From NCBI GenBank assembly GCA_019357535.2, contig CP079955.1, forward strand, positions 1,178,001 to 1,242,000: DNA of 64,000 nt, written 5' to 3'. A program made the position numbers and the translations under genes. This document shows positions 24,696 to 33,244 of the stretch, in pieces (the stretch's first letter is position 1; each line of letters starts with the position of its first letter). Source of the stretch: Macrococcus sp. 19Msa1099. GTDB taxonomy: Bacteria; Bacillota; Bacilli; Staphylococcales; Staphylococcaceae. The notes under the pieces are model-generated. The model was given only the letters and a program-made list of their open reading frames with translations, was not told where the DNA came from and searched no databases.

Positions 24696-25141
24696 TTTTT
24701 TACACGTTCGACAACCTTAGCTAAGTCATTAACTTCTGCAATTGCATCTACTACATCAAAGAATGTATCCATCTCTTGAAGTTTTAGTTGTTCTGGATGC
24801 ACATCAGATAAGATTGAAATCAGTTCTAAAGCACTTTCAGGAGCAACCTCTAATAATAATCCGATTGATCCAGCTGAATCCTTAACGAACTGAGCTGATA
24901 ATGCACTTAATAAATCTTTAGTATCCATATCTTCTTCTACCGTATCGAATAACCCTACTAAAGCACCGTTGATATTTTCATCAGCATTTAGTTCATTGAT
25001 TAACGTTTTCAAAACTTTAGTAATAGCAAAGAACTGATATGGTCGCATCGCTTTGATTACTACTTCTTTTTTACTATCGTCTTTTAATACACCTTTTTCA
25101 TTAACGTATTGAGTGATTAATACTTTTACTTCGTTTGTCAT
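24620..25141 (-). CDS. Tail assembly chaperone 1 (gpG-like)
   Basis: This 173-residue protein, acidic and helical, is encoded between the tail tube and the tape measure, the invariant location of the chaperone pair. The features are MRPYQFFAITKVLKTLINEL and the conserved YQF-type start of this family. The 0-frame product ends SPVN. Near its 3' end a heptamer A-AAA-AAG in the correct frame (24701-24695) allows -1 frameshifting into the downstream frame. Confidence 0.85.
   Translation of the reverse strand: MTNEVKVLITQYVNEKGVLKDDSKKEVVIKAMRPYQFFAITKVLKTLINELNADENINGALVGLFDTVEEDMDTKDLLSALSAQFVKDSAGSIGLLLEVAPESALELISILSDVHPEQLKLQEMDTFFDVVDAIAEVNDLAKVVERVKKSTKSFQKSLKWGEKVTQATLSPVN
24695..24701 (-). 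promoter_or_regulatory. Programmed -1 frameshift site AAAAAAG
   Basis: The chaperone 1 frame reads GTA AAA AAG, so the heptamer A AAA AAG is in the canonical X XXY YYZ phase. The -1 frame has no stop from here through chaperone 2. Confidence 0.85.
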
Positions 25142-25188
25142 GTTTTATTCCTCTTTTCAATTAATTATTTAAATAAATATAGAAATAA

Positions 25189-25208
25189 CCCTACTAGCAT
25201 AAGTAGGG
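25189..25208 (-). terminator. Hairpin after the major tail protein gene
   Basis: Minus strand CCCTACT-tatgct-AGTAGGG followed by TTATTT, just after the tail tube gene. It is probably a partial terminator that lowers chaperone and tape measure expression relative to the tail tube. Confidence 0.6.
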
Positions 25209-25216
25209 CTATATTG

Positions 25217-25795
25217 TTATTCAGCTGTAGCTTGTCCGATTTGGAAGAAGTTGTTTGGTTGACTCATATCAAAGTTATCTTTAGGATAAGCTACGAATTC
25301 TAAATCAAATTTACCTTGTTCATTTTTAAATGCTCGTTCGAATCCTGATGTAGATGCAACTTTATAGATAACAATATCCATAGATTTATCTTCAGCTGGT
25401 AGTTGGCGTGGGTGGATTTCCATTTTTACTCCACGATCTCGGTTAGATGAACCTAATGGACCATCTGTAATACCAATCAATTTTGACCCTGCACTATCCT
25501 TAATAGCATGTGCACCGGCCATCGCCAATTGAATCAATTCTAGAGTTTCTTGAGATACAGTCATTTTAACTTTTACTTCCCAACCGACAACTCGATTATC
25601 AATATCATTTTCGCCAGTATCTTCGAATTGAATTTCCTTAAACTTAGGTTCAATAGTAAGAACCCCACCTTCTGTTTGTAAGAAGCTAGTACCATCTCCT
25701 GTTGCTTTACCATCAAAGTTGAGAGCTTTGCTGTCTGTACCTGTCAATTTAAAATTAGCCATACCGAACATGATACTTTTATCAAATGCATTCAT
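25217..25795 (-). CDS. Major tail (tube) protein
   Basis: This 192-residue protein has the alternating beta-rich pattern of siphophage tail tube proteins (KFKEIQFEDTGEN, VVGWEVKVKMTVSQETLELI) and the correct position between the tail terminator and the chaperones. It is flanked by hairpins at 25189-25208 and 25831-25850 that may set its high expression apart. The ATG (MNAFDKSIMFGMANFKL) follows AGGAGGAATAAATTAT. Confidence 0.85.
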   Translation of the reverse strand: MNAFDKSIMFGMANFKLTGTDSKALNFDGKATGDGTSFLQTEGGVLTIEPKFKEIQFEDTGENDIDNRVVGWEVKVKMTVSQETLELIQLAMAGAHAIKDSAGSKLIGITDGPLGSSNRDRGVKMEIHPRQLPAEDKSMDIVIYKVASTSGFERAFKNEQGKFDLEFVAYPKDNFDMSQPNNFFQIGQATAE

Positions 25796-25830
25796 ATAAT
25801 TTATTCCTCCTGTTTTTTTGCATAAAAAAT

Positions 25831-25850
25831 AGACATCGTTTCAGATGTCT
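25831..25850 (-). terminator. Hairpin before the major tail protein gene
   Basis: Minus strand AGACATC-tgaaac-GATGTCT followed by ATTTTTTATG, 10 nt after the stop of the 25860-26240 gene. Confidence 0.65.
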
Positions 25851-25859
25851 AAATATGCT

Positions 25860-26240
25860 TTAGTTTTCAATTCTTAAAGTTGTTCTAAAATTAATGCTAT
25901 ACTCCATCACATTGTCCTCTACACCTATCCTAAGTGGCTCAGACAACGCTTCAATGAAGTAAACATGTATTACATTGTTTTGCTCGTTAATTAACCAATC
26001 GCTCTTCTTATGGAGCAATGCATAGACTTTAAAAGCTATGTCTTTGCACCTATCAAAATCACTTGATCTGATATAGATTTGATAGTGCGGATATTTCATT
26101 TCATCATCATAGATACCAGGCTTTTCTCCACCATCCGAATATACTGTACCTGTATTGTCGCCCAACGTACGGTAGTCGACTGACCAAGTAAGCCCAGCTA
26201 TATTTTCTCTTAACAGATTCATGATTGACTCTTGTATCAT
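25860..26240 (-). CDS. Tail terminator/completion protein (minor capsid-like family)
   Basis: This 126-residue protein resembles the small phage minor capsid/tail terminator family (HYQIYIRSSDFDRCKDIAFKVYALLHK, SEPLRIGVEDNVMEYSINFR). It is encoded between the HK97 gp10-like protein and the tail tube, where the protein that caps the tail and joins it to the head is found. It is 4 nt downstream of that gene. Confidence 0.75.
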   Translation of the reverse strand: MIQESIMNLLRENIAGLTWSVDYRTLGDNTGTVYSDGGEKPGIYDDEMKYPHYQIYIRSSDFDRCKDIAFKVYALLHKKSDWLINEQNNVIHVYFIEALSEPLRIGVEDNVMEYSINFRTTLRIEN

Positions 26241-26244
26241 CAGT

Positions 26245-26727
26245 CTAACCCTCCAATACTCGCGCTAGAATTCTTTCGCACATTATATTCCAGTCGTCTT
26301 CAGTAACTTTAACCGCATTAGTAAGATACTTTCTTCCTGGCTTATATCCATTGACATTCGGTTTGTTACGTGTGTTCTCTCCACGTCCATTTTTATAGTA
26401 TTCAGGGTACTTAACACCTCTTTGATATTTAGGTCTAACACCTTTACTTTCGGGCTGCTCATGCACTCTCAGAGCGTATTTCATGTTGGTACCTATAGTA
26501 ATCGAGAATGTCTTACCTTCAACTATTACTTTAGAAGTATTTATTGAGTCTTCTAAGTCTCCTGAATCACGTGGAGCAAGTGCTTTTGCGACTTCTTCTA
26601 CTCTTAATCCAAACTTACCGAGTTCTTGAATAACGATCTTAGTAAATCGTTGATCAAACTTTTTGAAGTAACTTTGCAGTTCTTTGTAATTATCATCAAA
26701 TTCAAATTTGAAATACTCATCGGCCAT
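26245..26727 (-). CDS. HK97 gp10-like head-tail joining/tail completion protein
   Basis: The start is taken at ATG 26727 (MADEYFKFEFDDNYKEL), giving 160 residues and an 11-nt overlap with the previous gene. A longer reading from 26856 lies wholly inside that gene. LAPRDSGDLEDSINTSKVI and TIGTNMKYALRVHEQ are the classic HK97-gp10/phi-type motif (P.d.tG.L..si and Y....E.G-like). It acts in head-tail connection. Confidence 0.85.
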   Translation of the reverse strand: MADEYFKFEFDDNYKELQSYFKKFDQRFTKIVIQELGKFGLRVEEVAKALAPRDSGDLEDSINTSKVIVEGKTFSITIGTNMKYALRVHEQPESKGVRPKYQRGVKYPEYYKNGRGENTRNKPNVNGYKPGRKYLTNAVKVTEDDWNIMCERILARVLEG

Positions 26728-27061
26728 CAACAAACACCGTCCTAAATAGAACGCGTGAACCTGTAACGTTAGTTGCTTCCTCGTAAGAGATAACTTTACC
26801 TGTACCATCGTTACCATCCATATCGATATAACTGATTTCTTCTCCTTCTTTGACAATCATTTGAGAAGGTACATCAATTTCAATGTTTGTGTTTGTTTCA
26901 GTACCAGTTGCTGTAATAATCAAGTTAGACTTACGTCTGACACGCGCTTTAGACTCTACTTTTTCTGTTAAAGGTCTACCATATTTATCAGTCAAAGTAT
27001 TATTCCCATAGCTTTTAATAGCTCTATGAACTAAAACTCTTTGATTCATTGGAGGTCTCAT
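26717..27061 (-). CDS. Head-tail adaptor/stopper protein
   Basis: This 114-residue beta-rich protein starts MRPPMNQRVLVHRAIKS after GGGAGGTTGATATA. It lies between the gp15-like connector and gp10-like gene, the place of the head closure protein that plugs the portal after packaging. It shares one base with the preceding stop. Confidence 0.75.
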   Translation of the reverse strand: MRPPMNQRVLVHRAIKSYGNNTLTDKYGRPLTEKVESKARVRRKSNLIITATGTETNTNIEIDVPSQMIVKEGEEISYIDMDGNDGTGKVISYEEATNVTGSRVLFRTVFVDGR

Positions 27062-27444
27062 TATATCAACCTCCCTGTTCTACCTAAGGATGTCTTTCGT
27101 TCCTCAGCTAGTATTCCATCTATAATCGCTAGTAGCGATGGAGATAGCTTTTCGTGATTGAATACGACTTTAACATCCTTAACTGTATAGTCTTCAACGT
27201 TATGTCGCTTAAGCACTCCAAAGCCTTCTTCTTCCGCTTCTAACTTGTAATCAAGTTGCAGATATACCATTCGAGGATTTAACTCGATACCAGGGAAGTA
27301 ATCCTTAATATCTTGAATGGCCGAAAACAAATACTTCGGTAAGTCTTCACTTGGTACTTCATTAATATAATCAGGTAATGGCATGATGTTCATGTATGCC
27401 ACTGTGCCATCGATTAATGATTGATGTTGTTCCAATGTTTCCAT
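27061..27444 (-). CDS. Head-tail connector protein (gp6/gp15-like)
   Basis: This 127-residue, helical protein has VAYMNIMPLPDYINE and the LLAIIDGILAEERKTSLGRTGRLI C-terminus. It sits in the connector position following the capsid and the small SAP-like protein. It likely forms the ring that attaches beneath the portal. The family assignment rests on size, helical content and order. Confidence 0.7.
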   Translation of the reverse strand: METLEQHQSLIDGTVAYMNIMPLPDYINEVPSEDLPKYLFSAIQDIKDYFPGIELNPRMVYLQLDYKLEAEEEGFGVLKRHNVEDYTVKDVKVVFNHEKLSPSLLAIIDGILAEERKTSLGRTGRLI

Positions 27445-27461
27445 AACATCACACCTTTACA

Positions 27462-27737
27462 TTATTCTGCTGCTGCTTCTAATGCTTTCACGTAGTCAGC
27501 TTTTACTGCTCCATTTTTACCTGTAGCAACAACTTCAAGGCCTTTTTCTTCGACTAGTGTTTTAAGCTCTTCTACATCTAAATCTTTATAAGATTTTTCA
27601 GTTGTTTCAGTCGCATCTTCAATTGTCACTAAGTCTTTCACATTCTCATACTCTTCTGGAGTAAGGTCTAAAGACTGTCTAAAATATGCCTGTCCTTTGT
27701 GAATTACAGTACCTTTATCTACATATACTTTGGGCAT
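27462..27737 (-). CDS. Small capsid-region protein with SAP/HeH-like C-terminus
   Basis: This 91-residue protein has an N-terminal part VYVDKGTVIHKGQAYFRQS and a C-terminal SYKDLDVEELKTLVEEKG with KADYVKALEAA, which fits the helix-extended-loop-helix/SAP fold found in Rho-N-like and phage head proteins. It is encoded right after the major capsid protein. Confidence 0.7.
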   Translation of the reverse strand: MPKVYVDKGTVIHKGQAYFRQSLDLTPEEYENVKDLVTIEDATETTEKSYKDLDVEELKTLVEEKGLEVVATGKNGAVKADYVKALEAAAE

Positions 27738-27767
27738 CTTTAAGTCCTCCTATTATTTAATAAATAA

Positions 27768-27788
27768 GACTGTCTAAATTAGACAGTC
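27768..27788 (-). terminator. Hairpin at the end of the capsid gene
   Basis: GACTGTCTA-aat-TAGACAGTC (9 bp) includes the capsid stop codon and is followed on the minus strand by TTATTTATT. It is a partial terminator or mRNA 3'-end stabiliser for the capsid message. Confidence 0.6.
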
Positions 27789-28783
27789 ACAATTACATTT
27801 CCATTAAAGTTTTTAGAAACAGGTAATGTTACTTCACCAACGATTGTTTTTTCTCCGATTGGATCTTGAGAAATAACACGATAAGCAAACTTACCTTTAG
27901 CGAAGTTATTTTCAGCAGCAGGACCACTTAACGTAGCACCCATAATCGCAGCATGCAAAACAAATTTGTTGTCTTCTAAGTGTGCAACATCATAAGTTGT
28001 ACCGTCAGCGTTCTCTAAAGTAGTGAAACCTTTTTCAAGTTCTAGTGCTGGATAACCATTAGATTCGAATAAATCAGCAATTTCACCATCTTTGATGATA
28101 CGAGGTTGTAATCCATCACGATATAATTCGTCTTTAACCTGTTTAGAACGTTTGAATAATGCATAAGTAGCTTCAGTCATAACAATGTAACCTGGTTCTT
28201 TGTTACCATTAGTTAACTTATACTGAGCAATTGCCGCTTCAATGTCAGATAACGGTGTTGAGTTAGCAGTGTCAGACCATTTTGTAGTGGCAGTCATGTC
28301 ATTCCCATCAGGACGTTCTAATTCAAACTGAATCTTAACGTTGTCACGTTTATCTTCATAATTGAAACGACCACGATATGTTAATTCAGCTCGAATCAAT
28401 TCTTTAGTATCTTCAATACCTTCAGATAATTCAGCTGTGCTTAGTAATGTACGATCGATAATGCGCTGACGCTCTTCGTCATTACGTGGATTGCGGAACT
28501 TAAACATATCTTCTTCATCTAAGTGATATGCGTGAGCGATTTTAGTTAATTTCGCCACTGCTTGTTTCGCTTCTCCTTTAGTTCTTACAGGAGTACCTGC
28601 GTTAAATCCAACGATAGAACCTGCAACAATCTTTTGGTTTGTCACTAAGTCGTATACGCTTGAAATCTCATCAACTTGCTCAACAGGATAACATTTAGCA
28701 AGTCTATGTTCTTTAGTAATCGGCGCTTCAGCGATAAATGCTTGTAATGCCGGTTGTTCAAATTCTTTAATCTCTAATACCAT
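27779..28783 (-). CDS. Major capsid protein (gpE family)
   Basis: This 334-residue protein matches the lambda gpE-type family: SVYDLVTNQKIVAGSIVGFN, AYHLDEEDMFKFRNPRNDE, GYIVMTEATYALFKRSKQ, and a C-terminus with AYRVISQDPIGEKTIVGE. It builds the icosahedral shell and is probably the most abundant late product. The gene is preceded by the decoration protein and scaffold, the order seen in gpE-type heads. The start follows AGGAGGGAATTAA. Confidence 0.92.
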   Translation of the reverse strand: MVLEIKEFEQPALQAFIAEAPITKEHRLAKCYPVEQVDEISSVYDLVTNQKIVAGSIVGFNAGTPVRTKGEAKQAVAKLTKIAHAYHLDEEDMFKFRNPRNDEERQRIIDRTLLSTAELSEGIEDTKELIRAELTYRGRFNYEDKRDNVKIQFELERPDGNDMTATTKWSDTANSTPLSDIEAAIAQYKLTNGNKEPGYIVMTEATYALFKRSKQVKDELYRDGLQPRIIKDGEIADLFESNGYPALELEKGFTTLENADGTTYDVAHLEDNKFVLHAAIMGATLSGPAAENNFAKGKFAYRVISQDPIGEKTIVGEVTLPVSKNFNGNVIVTV

Positions 28784-28809
28784 TTAATTCCCTCCTAGTT
28801 TTATATTGA

Positions 28810-29184
28810 TTAAACGTCAAACGTTAATCTTCCTTGAGTTGCTGTTTTAAAGTTTGCAGTTACACCTGTGCAACGCTCTTCAATAAGAGATGCTTTACGG
28901 ATAGCTGATACTAATTCATTTGTAGTAGTATCTTCGATAACTACTTCTTCTGAACCTGTAATTAATGCACCTTTCATTGTTGCTGGTGTATCGCTTGCCA
29001 CTAATTCAAATAAACCAGTAGATTCATTTAAGAAAATAGCAGTAAAAGGTTTAATCACTTGGCCTTTTTTAAGTTTAGAAGCGTCTAATACTGCGTTACC
29101 CACTTTCCATTCTACTGCTTTAAAATCGCGGAATGCTGTAGGAGCATTATTATATTGAGCGCTCACTTTTGGTCTTAAATTCAT
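28810..29184 (-). CDS. Head decoration protein (gpD-like)
   Basis: This 124-residue, beta-rich protein has segments AFRDFKAVEWKVGNAVLDAS, KKGQVIKPFTAIFLNESTG and KGALITGSEEVVIEDTTTNE, typical of lambda gpD-like head stabilisers, which trimerise on the capsid surface. It is placed directly before the major capsid gene. Confidence 0.8.
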   Translation of the reverse strand: MNLRPKVSAQYNNAPTAFRDFKAVEWKVGNAVLDASKLKKGQVIKPFTAIFLNESTGLFELVASDTPATMKGALITGSEEVVIEDTTTNELVSAIRKASLIEERCTGVTANFKTATQGRLTFDV

Positions 29185-29197
29185 TTAATTTTCCTCC

Positions 29198-29803
29198 TTA
29201 ATCTTTATTAAATAATCGTTTTGCATGTGCTTTTCCGACTTCAGATAAGTCTGGGTCTTTACCACCATTTCCTTGTTGTCCTCCAGGATTAAGGTTGTTA
29301 GGTGGCTTTTCCGGATCGTTATTAATATCTTTGTCTTTAGGATTGATTGGACAATTAAATAAATAGTCGTCAGTTGATTTCAGATTAGTTAATTGCTCGT
29401 TTAGACCGATTAACTGCCCGTCTTCATTAATTTTTACAGTGTCTAAGTCTATTAAAGCTTTAACTGCTCTTTCATTTTTTGCACCGGCTTCGTTTAATGC
29501 TAATTTAATTTCATAATCCAATTTCACTTGATTCACTAAATTCTGATGTGCTTCGTCCTTATCCTTATTAGCTTGTTTCAATGAATCAATCGTTGCGTTT
29601 AATGCTTCAGCATCACCAACTTTAGTTTTAATTTCATCAAGTTGGTTATCACGATCAGCTACTTGCTCTTTAAAAGATTTCACTTCTGCTTTCAATGATT
29701 CATTTTCTTGCTTAATTGGATTGACATCTTTACCGTACATTTCCATGATTTTATCAACTGCTTCTGCTTCAATGCCTAATTCCGTTAAATCTTTACGTTC
29801 CAT
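29198..29803 (-). CDS. Scaffolding protein (phage GP20 family)
   Basis: This 201-residue protein is mainly a coiled coil (KQENESLKAEVKSFKEQVAD) with NP...LNPGGQQGNGGKDPDLSE and a short basic C-terminus. It is the classic GP20 minor structural/scaffold protein that templates procapsid assembly and then leaves. The location before decoration and capsid genes agrees. Confidence 0.88.
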   Translation of the reverse strand: MERKDLTELGIEAEAVDKIMEMYGKDVNPIKQENESLKAEVKSFKEQVADRDNQLDEIKTKVGDAEALNATIDSLKQANKDKDEAHQNLVNQVKLDYEIKLALNEAGAKNERAVKALIDLDTVKINEDGQLIGLNEQLTNLKSTDDYLFNCPINPKDKDINNDPEKPPNNLNPGGQQGNGGKDPDLSEVGKAHAKRLFNKD

Positions 29804-29823
29804 ATTAATTCTCCTCTTTTCGT

Positions 29824-30018
29824 CTACATTTTATTACGCTGTAAAGTCAGCGATTGACTAGCTTGTTGACGTACAAGCGAACGACACTTACATTTATAGC
29901 GTCGATAAGCTGGACGCGTGAGTATGATGTCACTCACAAGACCTGATGGAATACCACCATCATGAGATACTTAAGTGATCACTTTTCCTTTCTGGACGTG
30001 AGTTTTAAAGATATCCAT
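29824..30018 (-). pseudogene. Small head-region gene with an ochre codon at position 16
   Basis: One frame runs from ATG 30018 (after AAAAGGTCTC) through MDIFKTHVQKGKVIT, a TAA at 29973-29971, then VSHDGGIPSGLVSDIILTRP and AYRRYKCKCRSLVRQQ to a stop at 29824. The second half looks protein-like and in phase, so the TAA is best explained as a mutated CAA. Intact, it would be 64 residues. Alternatively, two separate tiny ORFs, or no gene. Confidence 0.5.
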
Positions 30019-30057
30019 AATAAAGAGACCTTTTAACGTCATGTCTAGGACGGATAA

Positions 30058-30324
30058 TTAATTAACAGGCAATTCAGCGATGTAATTAAATATTTTTCGT
30101 TTAAATCTTGTATCAGCTTCACACCATAACCATTCATTAATTTCGCTAGGTACATTCATTTCTCTTGAACCAACTGCACTATGTAAATCATATTGCTTTA
30201 ATTGGTGTACGTTCTTCGCTTTAGATACTGCTAAATCAAATGCTTCATTCACAAATTTGGTAATTTCGACATCTACTACAGTTGTTAAATCATAAATTTT
30301 ATCATGCTGTTCCATTTCACTCAC
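30058..30324 (-). CDS. Hypothetical head-region protein
   Basis: This 88-residue helical protein contains FVNEAFDLAVSKAKNVHQLK and NEWLWCEADTRFKRKIFNY. It is not recognised as a named family. It lies between the 70-residue protein and the scaffold cluster in the head operon; GGAGTGAGTGAA precedes the ATG. Confidence 0.75.
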   Translation of the reverse strand: MSEMEQHDKIYDLTTVVDVEITKFVNEAFDLAVSKAKNVHQLKQYDLHSAVGSREMNVPSEINEWLWCEADTRFKRKIFNYIAELPVN

Positions 30325-30329
30325 TCCTT

Positions 30330-30542
30330 TTAGTAATTAAATATTCTCATCTTGGTCATCTCTAACATCCCAACAGCTTCGGTCTTAGTTATATCTGAAA
30401 GCATTAAACCAATGTTCTTTTCCTTATCTCTATAAATGATGATGACATCCTCGACATCATACTCATCAATCGCATTTTGCAATTCATCTGCTAAATTTTG
30501 AGGTGTAAACTTTTTATAACTATCCAGTTTTACTGTTTTCAT
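30330..30542 (-). CDS. Hypothetical small protein
   Basis: This 70-residue acidic protein starts MKTVKLDSYKKFTPQNL at 30542, with AAAGGTGTTG before it, overlapping the minor capsid gene by 23 nt. It has a possible alpha/beta fold (DVEDVIIIYRDKEKNIGLML). The family is not recognised; it is common for head operons to carry such genes. Confidence 0.75.
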   Translation of the reverse strand: MKTVKLDSYKKFTPQNLADELQNAIDEYDVEDVIIIYRDKEKNIGLMLSDITKTEAVGMLEMTKMRIFNY

Positions 30543-31608
30543 CTTTAACAACACCTTTCATTTGTTGTCGTAACTCTTCAAACTTACTCGGATTATTACG
30601 CTTGATATTTCGATATGCACCAATATTCTTCGGCGCTTTATCACCTAATATCGCTTTCATCTTCATGTAGTGCTTATCTTCTTGTCTTGCGATACGTTTC
30701 TTATCCTGGTCTTGTTTGTATGCATCTTTTTGTTTCTGTGCTCTTGGATCAATATCAGGATTAAATGACTTCGCTTTGACAACAGCTTTATTGATTTCAG
30801 ACTGACTTTTATATTCAATTACGAATGGTCTGATACGGCATTCGCAATTCGGATGCAATGGAAATAGTTCGTATACATTGATATGTGGGAATCGTTTATC
30901 TTCTCCGTCAATGCTGAAAACATGGTTACGATATCTGGCACATACGCCACAGGTAGGCTCTCTTCCAGTTATCGTTACGAGATTGACACCCGCTTCTTCA
31001 TATCTAGTTAGATGACCATGATTCGTTGCTGTCCTCATTTTCGTTCTGACAACTGTACGTGAGTAGAAGTCCAAAGGTAACTGCTTACCATCTACAGTCT
31101 TAAACGAAGTAAATCCGTCTTGTAGGAATGTATCTGATACGCGCTTTATGATTGCTTCACGATTGTTGCCATCTAAAATCCCTTTGCTTATATCACTTCT
31201 GACTGCTTCTAATGTCTGTATATAACTATTATTAAAGTTTTCTTTAGCGGTTCTAATTGCTGCTTGCATGTCTAACATCGCATCAGTAACGATATTCGAT
31301 AATGCTTCAACGTTAGCTTGTGTCTTAAAGTCTGCCTGCACTACACTATCAACAATAGCTCGACCATTTAACTGAATACCTTTCTCTTGTAAATCTTCTG
31401 TAGCTTCATCAATCGCAATAAAATAGGACTTCGCTAATTCAACAGGTAACACCTCTTGAACAGTAAGTCCTAGTTCATCAAATATTTTATTGATTGTCAG
31501 TAATGTTTTTTGTACATCACTATCTTTTAAATGATCAGTATTATGCAGGAGTGATACAATGTGCTTCTTCAATTCATCAATCAGCAATGTTAATTGTTCA
31601 GCGTTCAT
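30520..31608 (-). CDS. Phage minor capsid protein 2 family
   Basis: This 362-residue protein has a helical N-terminal half. A C-terminal region with the motifs TATNHGHLTRYEEAGVN, TCGVCARYRNHVF and FPLHPNCECRIRPF matches the Phage_min_cap2/Mu gpF-like group. These proteins are incorporated in few copies near the portal and may help start assembly or DNA ejection. It follows the portal gene by 4 nt. Confidence 0.9.
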   Translation of the reverse strand: MNAEQLTLLIDELKKHIVSLLHNTDHLKDSDVQKTLLTINKIFDELGLTVQEVLPVELAKSYFIAIDEATEDLQEKGIQLNGRAIVDSVVQADFKTQANVEALSNIVTDAMLDMQAAIRTAKENFNNSYIQTLEAVRSDISKGILDGNNREAIIKRVSDTFLQDGFTSFKTVDGKQLPLDFYSRTVVRTKMRTATNHGHLTRYEEAGVNLVTITGREPTCGVCARYRNHVFSIDGEDKRFPHINVYELFPLHPNCECRIRPFVIEYKSQSEINKAVVKAKSFNPDIDPRAQKQKDAYKQDQDKKRIARQEDKHYMKMKAILGDKAPKNIGAYRNIKRNNPSKFEELRQQMKGVVKDENSKTG

Positions 31609-31612
31609 CTAA

Positions 31613-33232
31613 TCACTCCTTGATTGGATTTCCTAATTCATCGAGCGGTGTTCCATCCGGTTGTCTATTGTTTAAGAAGTTATTCAACGTATTATTGCCA
31701 TTTAATACGCTCATACTGTCTTGAGATGTCGATTCAGATTTAATACGTTCAACCTCTTCATACACCCATTCATCTGTCTTATCAGGATTATTCAGTCTCA
31801 CTGTCTCTTCAAGCGATTGAACTTTAGCATTGTACTTCGCAATATTCGCATCAGTGATTTCCTTTTCTGGCACCGGAATCATCGCTTGAACTGTGATGTT
31901 AGGCTCTTCAATGATGATACTGTCGTTCTCTTTATTCGCTAACCATAAGGCACTCTCGAATAACTTCTTAAGAAATTCAACATAATCATTTCTGATTTGT
32001 TCTGCTTTCATCAAAGATACAAGTAAGTCATAGAATTTTGCTACACCAGACTGTGGACTTGCAGTATCTGTTCTTACAAATTCCATTGCTGCTTGTGATG
32101 TCTGTGTTTCTGCTAACATCCCTCTAATAATGTCTTTAAGATAAGCCATATCACCTATTTTATCGACATCAATCTGATGTATCTGCATGACTTGACCATT
32201 CTCCCCGATTTCTTGTATCTCTAAATCTCTATGATCAATCTTGTTTTCATCGCCATATCTATCCGCTGCAATTCTTCGTAAAGTATCCATTGTTTCACTT
32301 GTAATACTGATACGTGGCTTACCATTACGCTCAAATGTTTGTGATGCTCTAGTTAAGGTCCAGTTCACTTCATCTTGTCGCCCTGCAAGTCCTTTAAGTT
32401 CAGATGAACCTAGCTTATTATAGAACGTTGCATTATTCGCAAGATAAGCTATAAACGAACGCTTACGTCCTTCAAACTCTTGATATAACTGTTCGATACC
32501 TATTTTTTCTTGAATAAAAGATAAATCCTCTACCTCTTCAAGTTGAGATTCACCATTTCTTCTGAATAACTTATGAAGTATAAGAAGTCTGTCCTCATCT
32601 TCACGTTCAGTATAAATATGGACGTAATCAATACCCGCTTCTTTCTCTTCTTCAGTCTGAGGTAACTCATATACTAAATCATATCCATGACCATCATCAT
32701 GAGGATAATAAACATTACGCTCCTTGAACATCAGCTTTAACTGTCCGTTAATCATAGAAGGGACAGCTACGATACCACCATCAACTAATAATTGAGTGAT
32801 GTTCATCTTATGATCAATCTTTGAGTTCTTAACAATCTGGTCTATCGTCTCTTGCTGCAAGTCAATGACTTCACTGTTGTATGAATTATCAACTGTTCCC
32901 TCAATCATTTTCGCTTCTTCTGTCGTTGTATCATTTGCTAACTCTTCCTTATTCGGGAAGTTAGTCTTTACCTTACCAATCCCTCGACTGATTAACAGTG
33001 AAGGTGTATCAACGATAATTTTACAGATGTTAAGCATGAGATAAGGTGTCATTACGTTCTTAGCGTTGTACTCTCCATATTGTAAGATATCAATTATCTC
33101 GCCTTTACTGATTAACTCTTTGGCTCTAGGAAAGATATTTGCATGTTTACCATCGTATAAATCACGATAGAAATACATGTCATCATGCTTTTTCTTTATA
33201 AAATCTTTATCAAACTTCTTCCACTCGTTCAT
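31613..33232 (-). CDS. Portal protein (SPP1 gp6-like)
   Basis: This 539-residue protein matches the SPP1-type portal family in length and in segments: KHDDMYFYRDLYDGKHANIF, LQYGEYNAKNVMTPYLMLN, MAYLKDIIRGMLAETQTSQ and MEFVRTDTASPQSGVAKFYD. It forms the dodecameric DNA gate at one capsid vertex. Acidic/asparagine-rich C-terminal tail. It is directly downstream of terL. Confidence 0.93.
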   Translation of the reverse strand: MNEWKKFDKDFIKKKHDDMYFYRDLYDGKHANIFPRAKELISKGEIIDILQYGEYNAKNVMTPYLMLNICKIIVDTPSLLISRGIGKVKTNFPNKEELANDTTTEEAKMIEGTVDNSYNSEVIDLQQETIDQIVKNSKIDHKMNITQLLVDGGIVAVPSMINGQLKLMFKERNVYYPHDDGHGYDLVYELPQTEEEKEAGIDYVHIYTEREDEDRLLILHKLFRRNGESQLEEVEDLSFIQEKIGIEQLYQEFEGRKRSFIAYLANNATFYNKLGSSELKGLAGRQDEVNWTLTRASQTFERNGKPRISITSETMDTLRRIAADRYGDENKIDHRDLEIQEIGENGQVMQIHQIDVDKIGDMAYLKDIIRGMLAETQTSQAAMEFVRTDTASPQSGVAKFYDLLVSLMKAEQIRNDYVEFLKKLFESALWLANKENDSIIIEEPNITVQAMIPVPEKEITDANIAKYNAKVQSLEETVRLNNPDKTDEWVYEEVERIKSESTSQDSMSVLNGNNTLNNFLNNRQPDGTPLDELGNPIKE

Positions 33233-33244
33233 TGTCGCCCTCCT

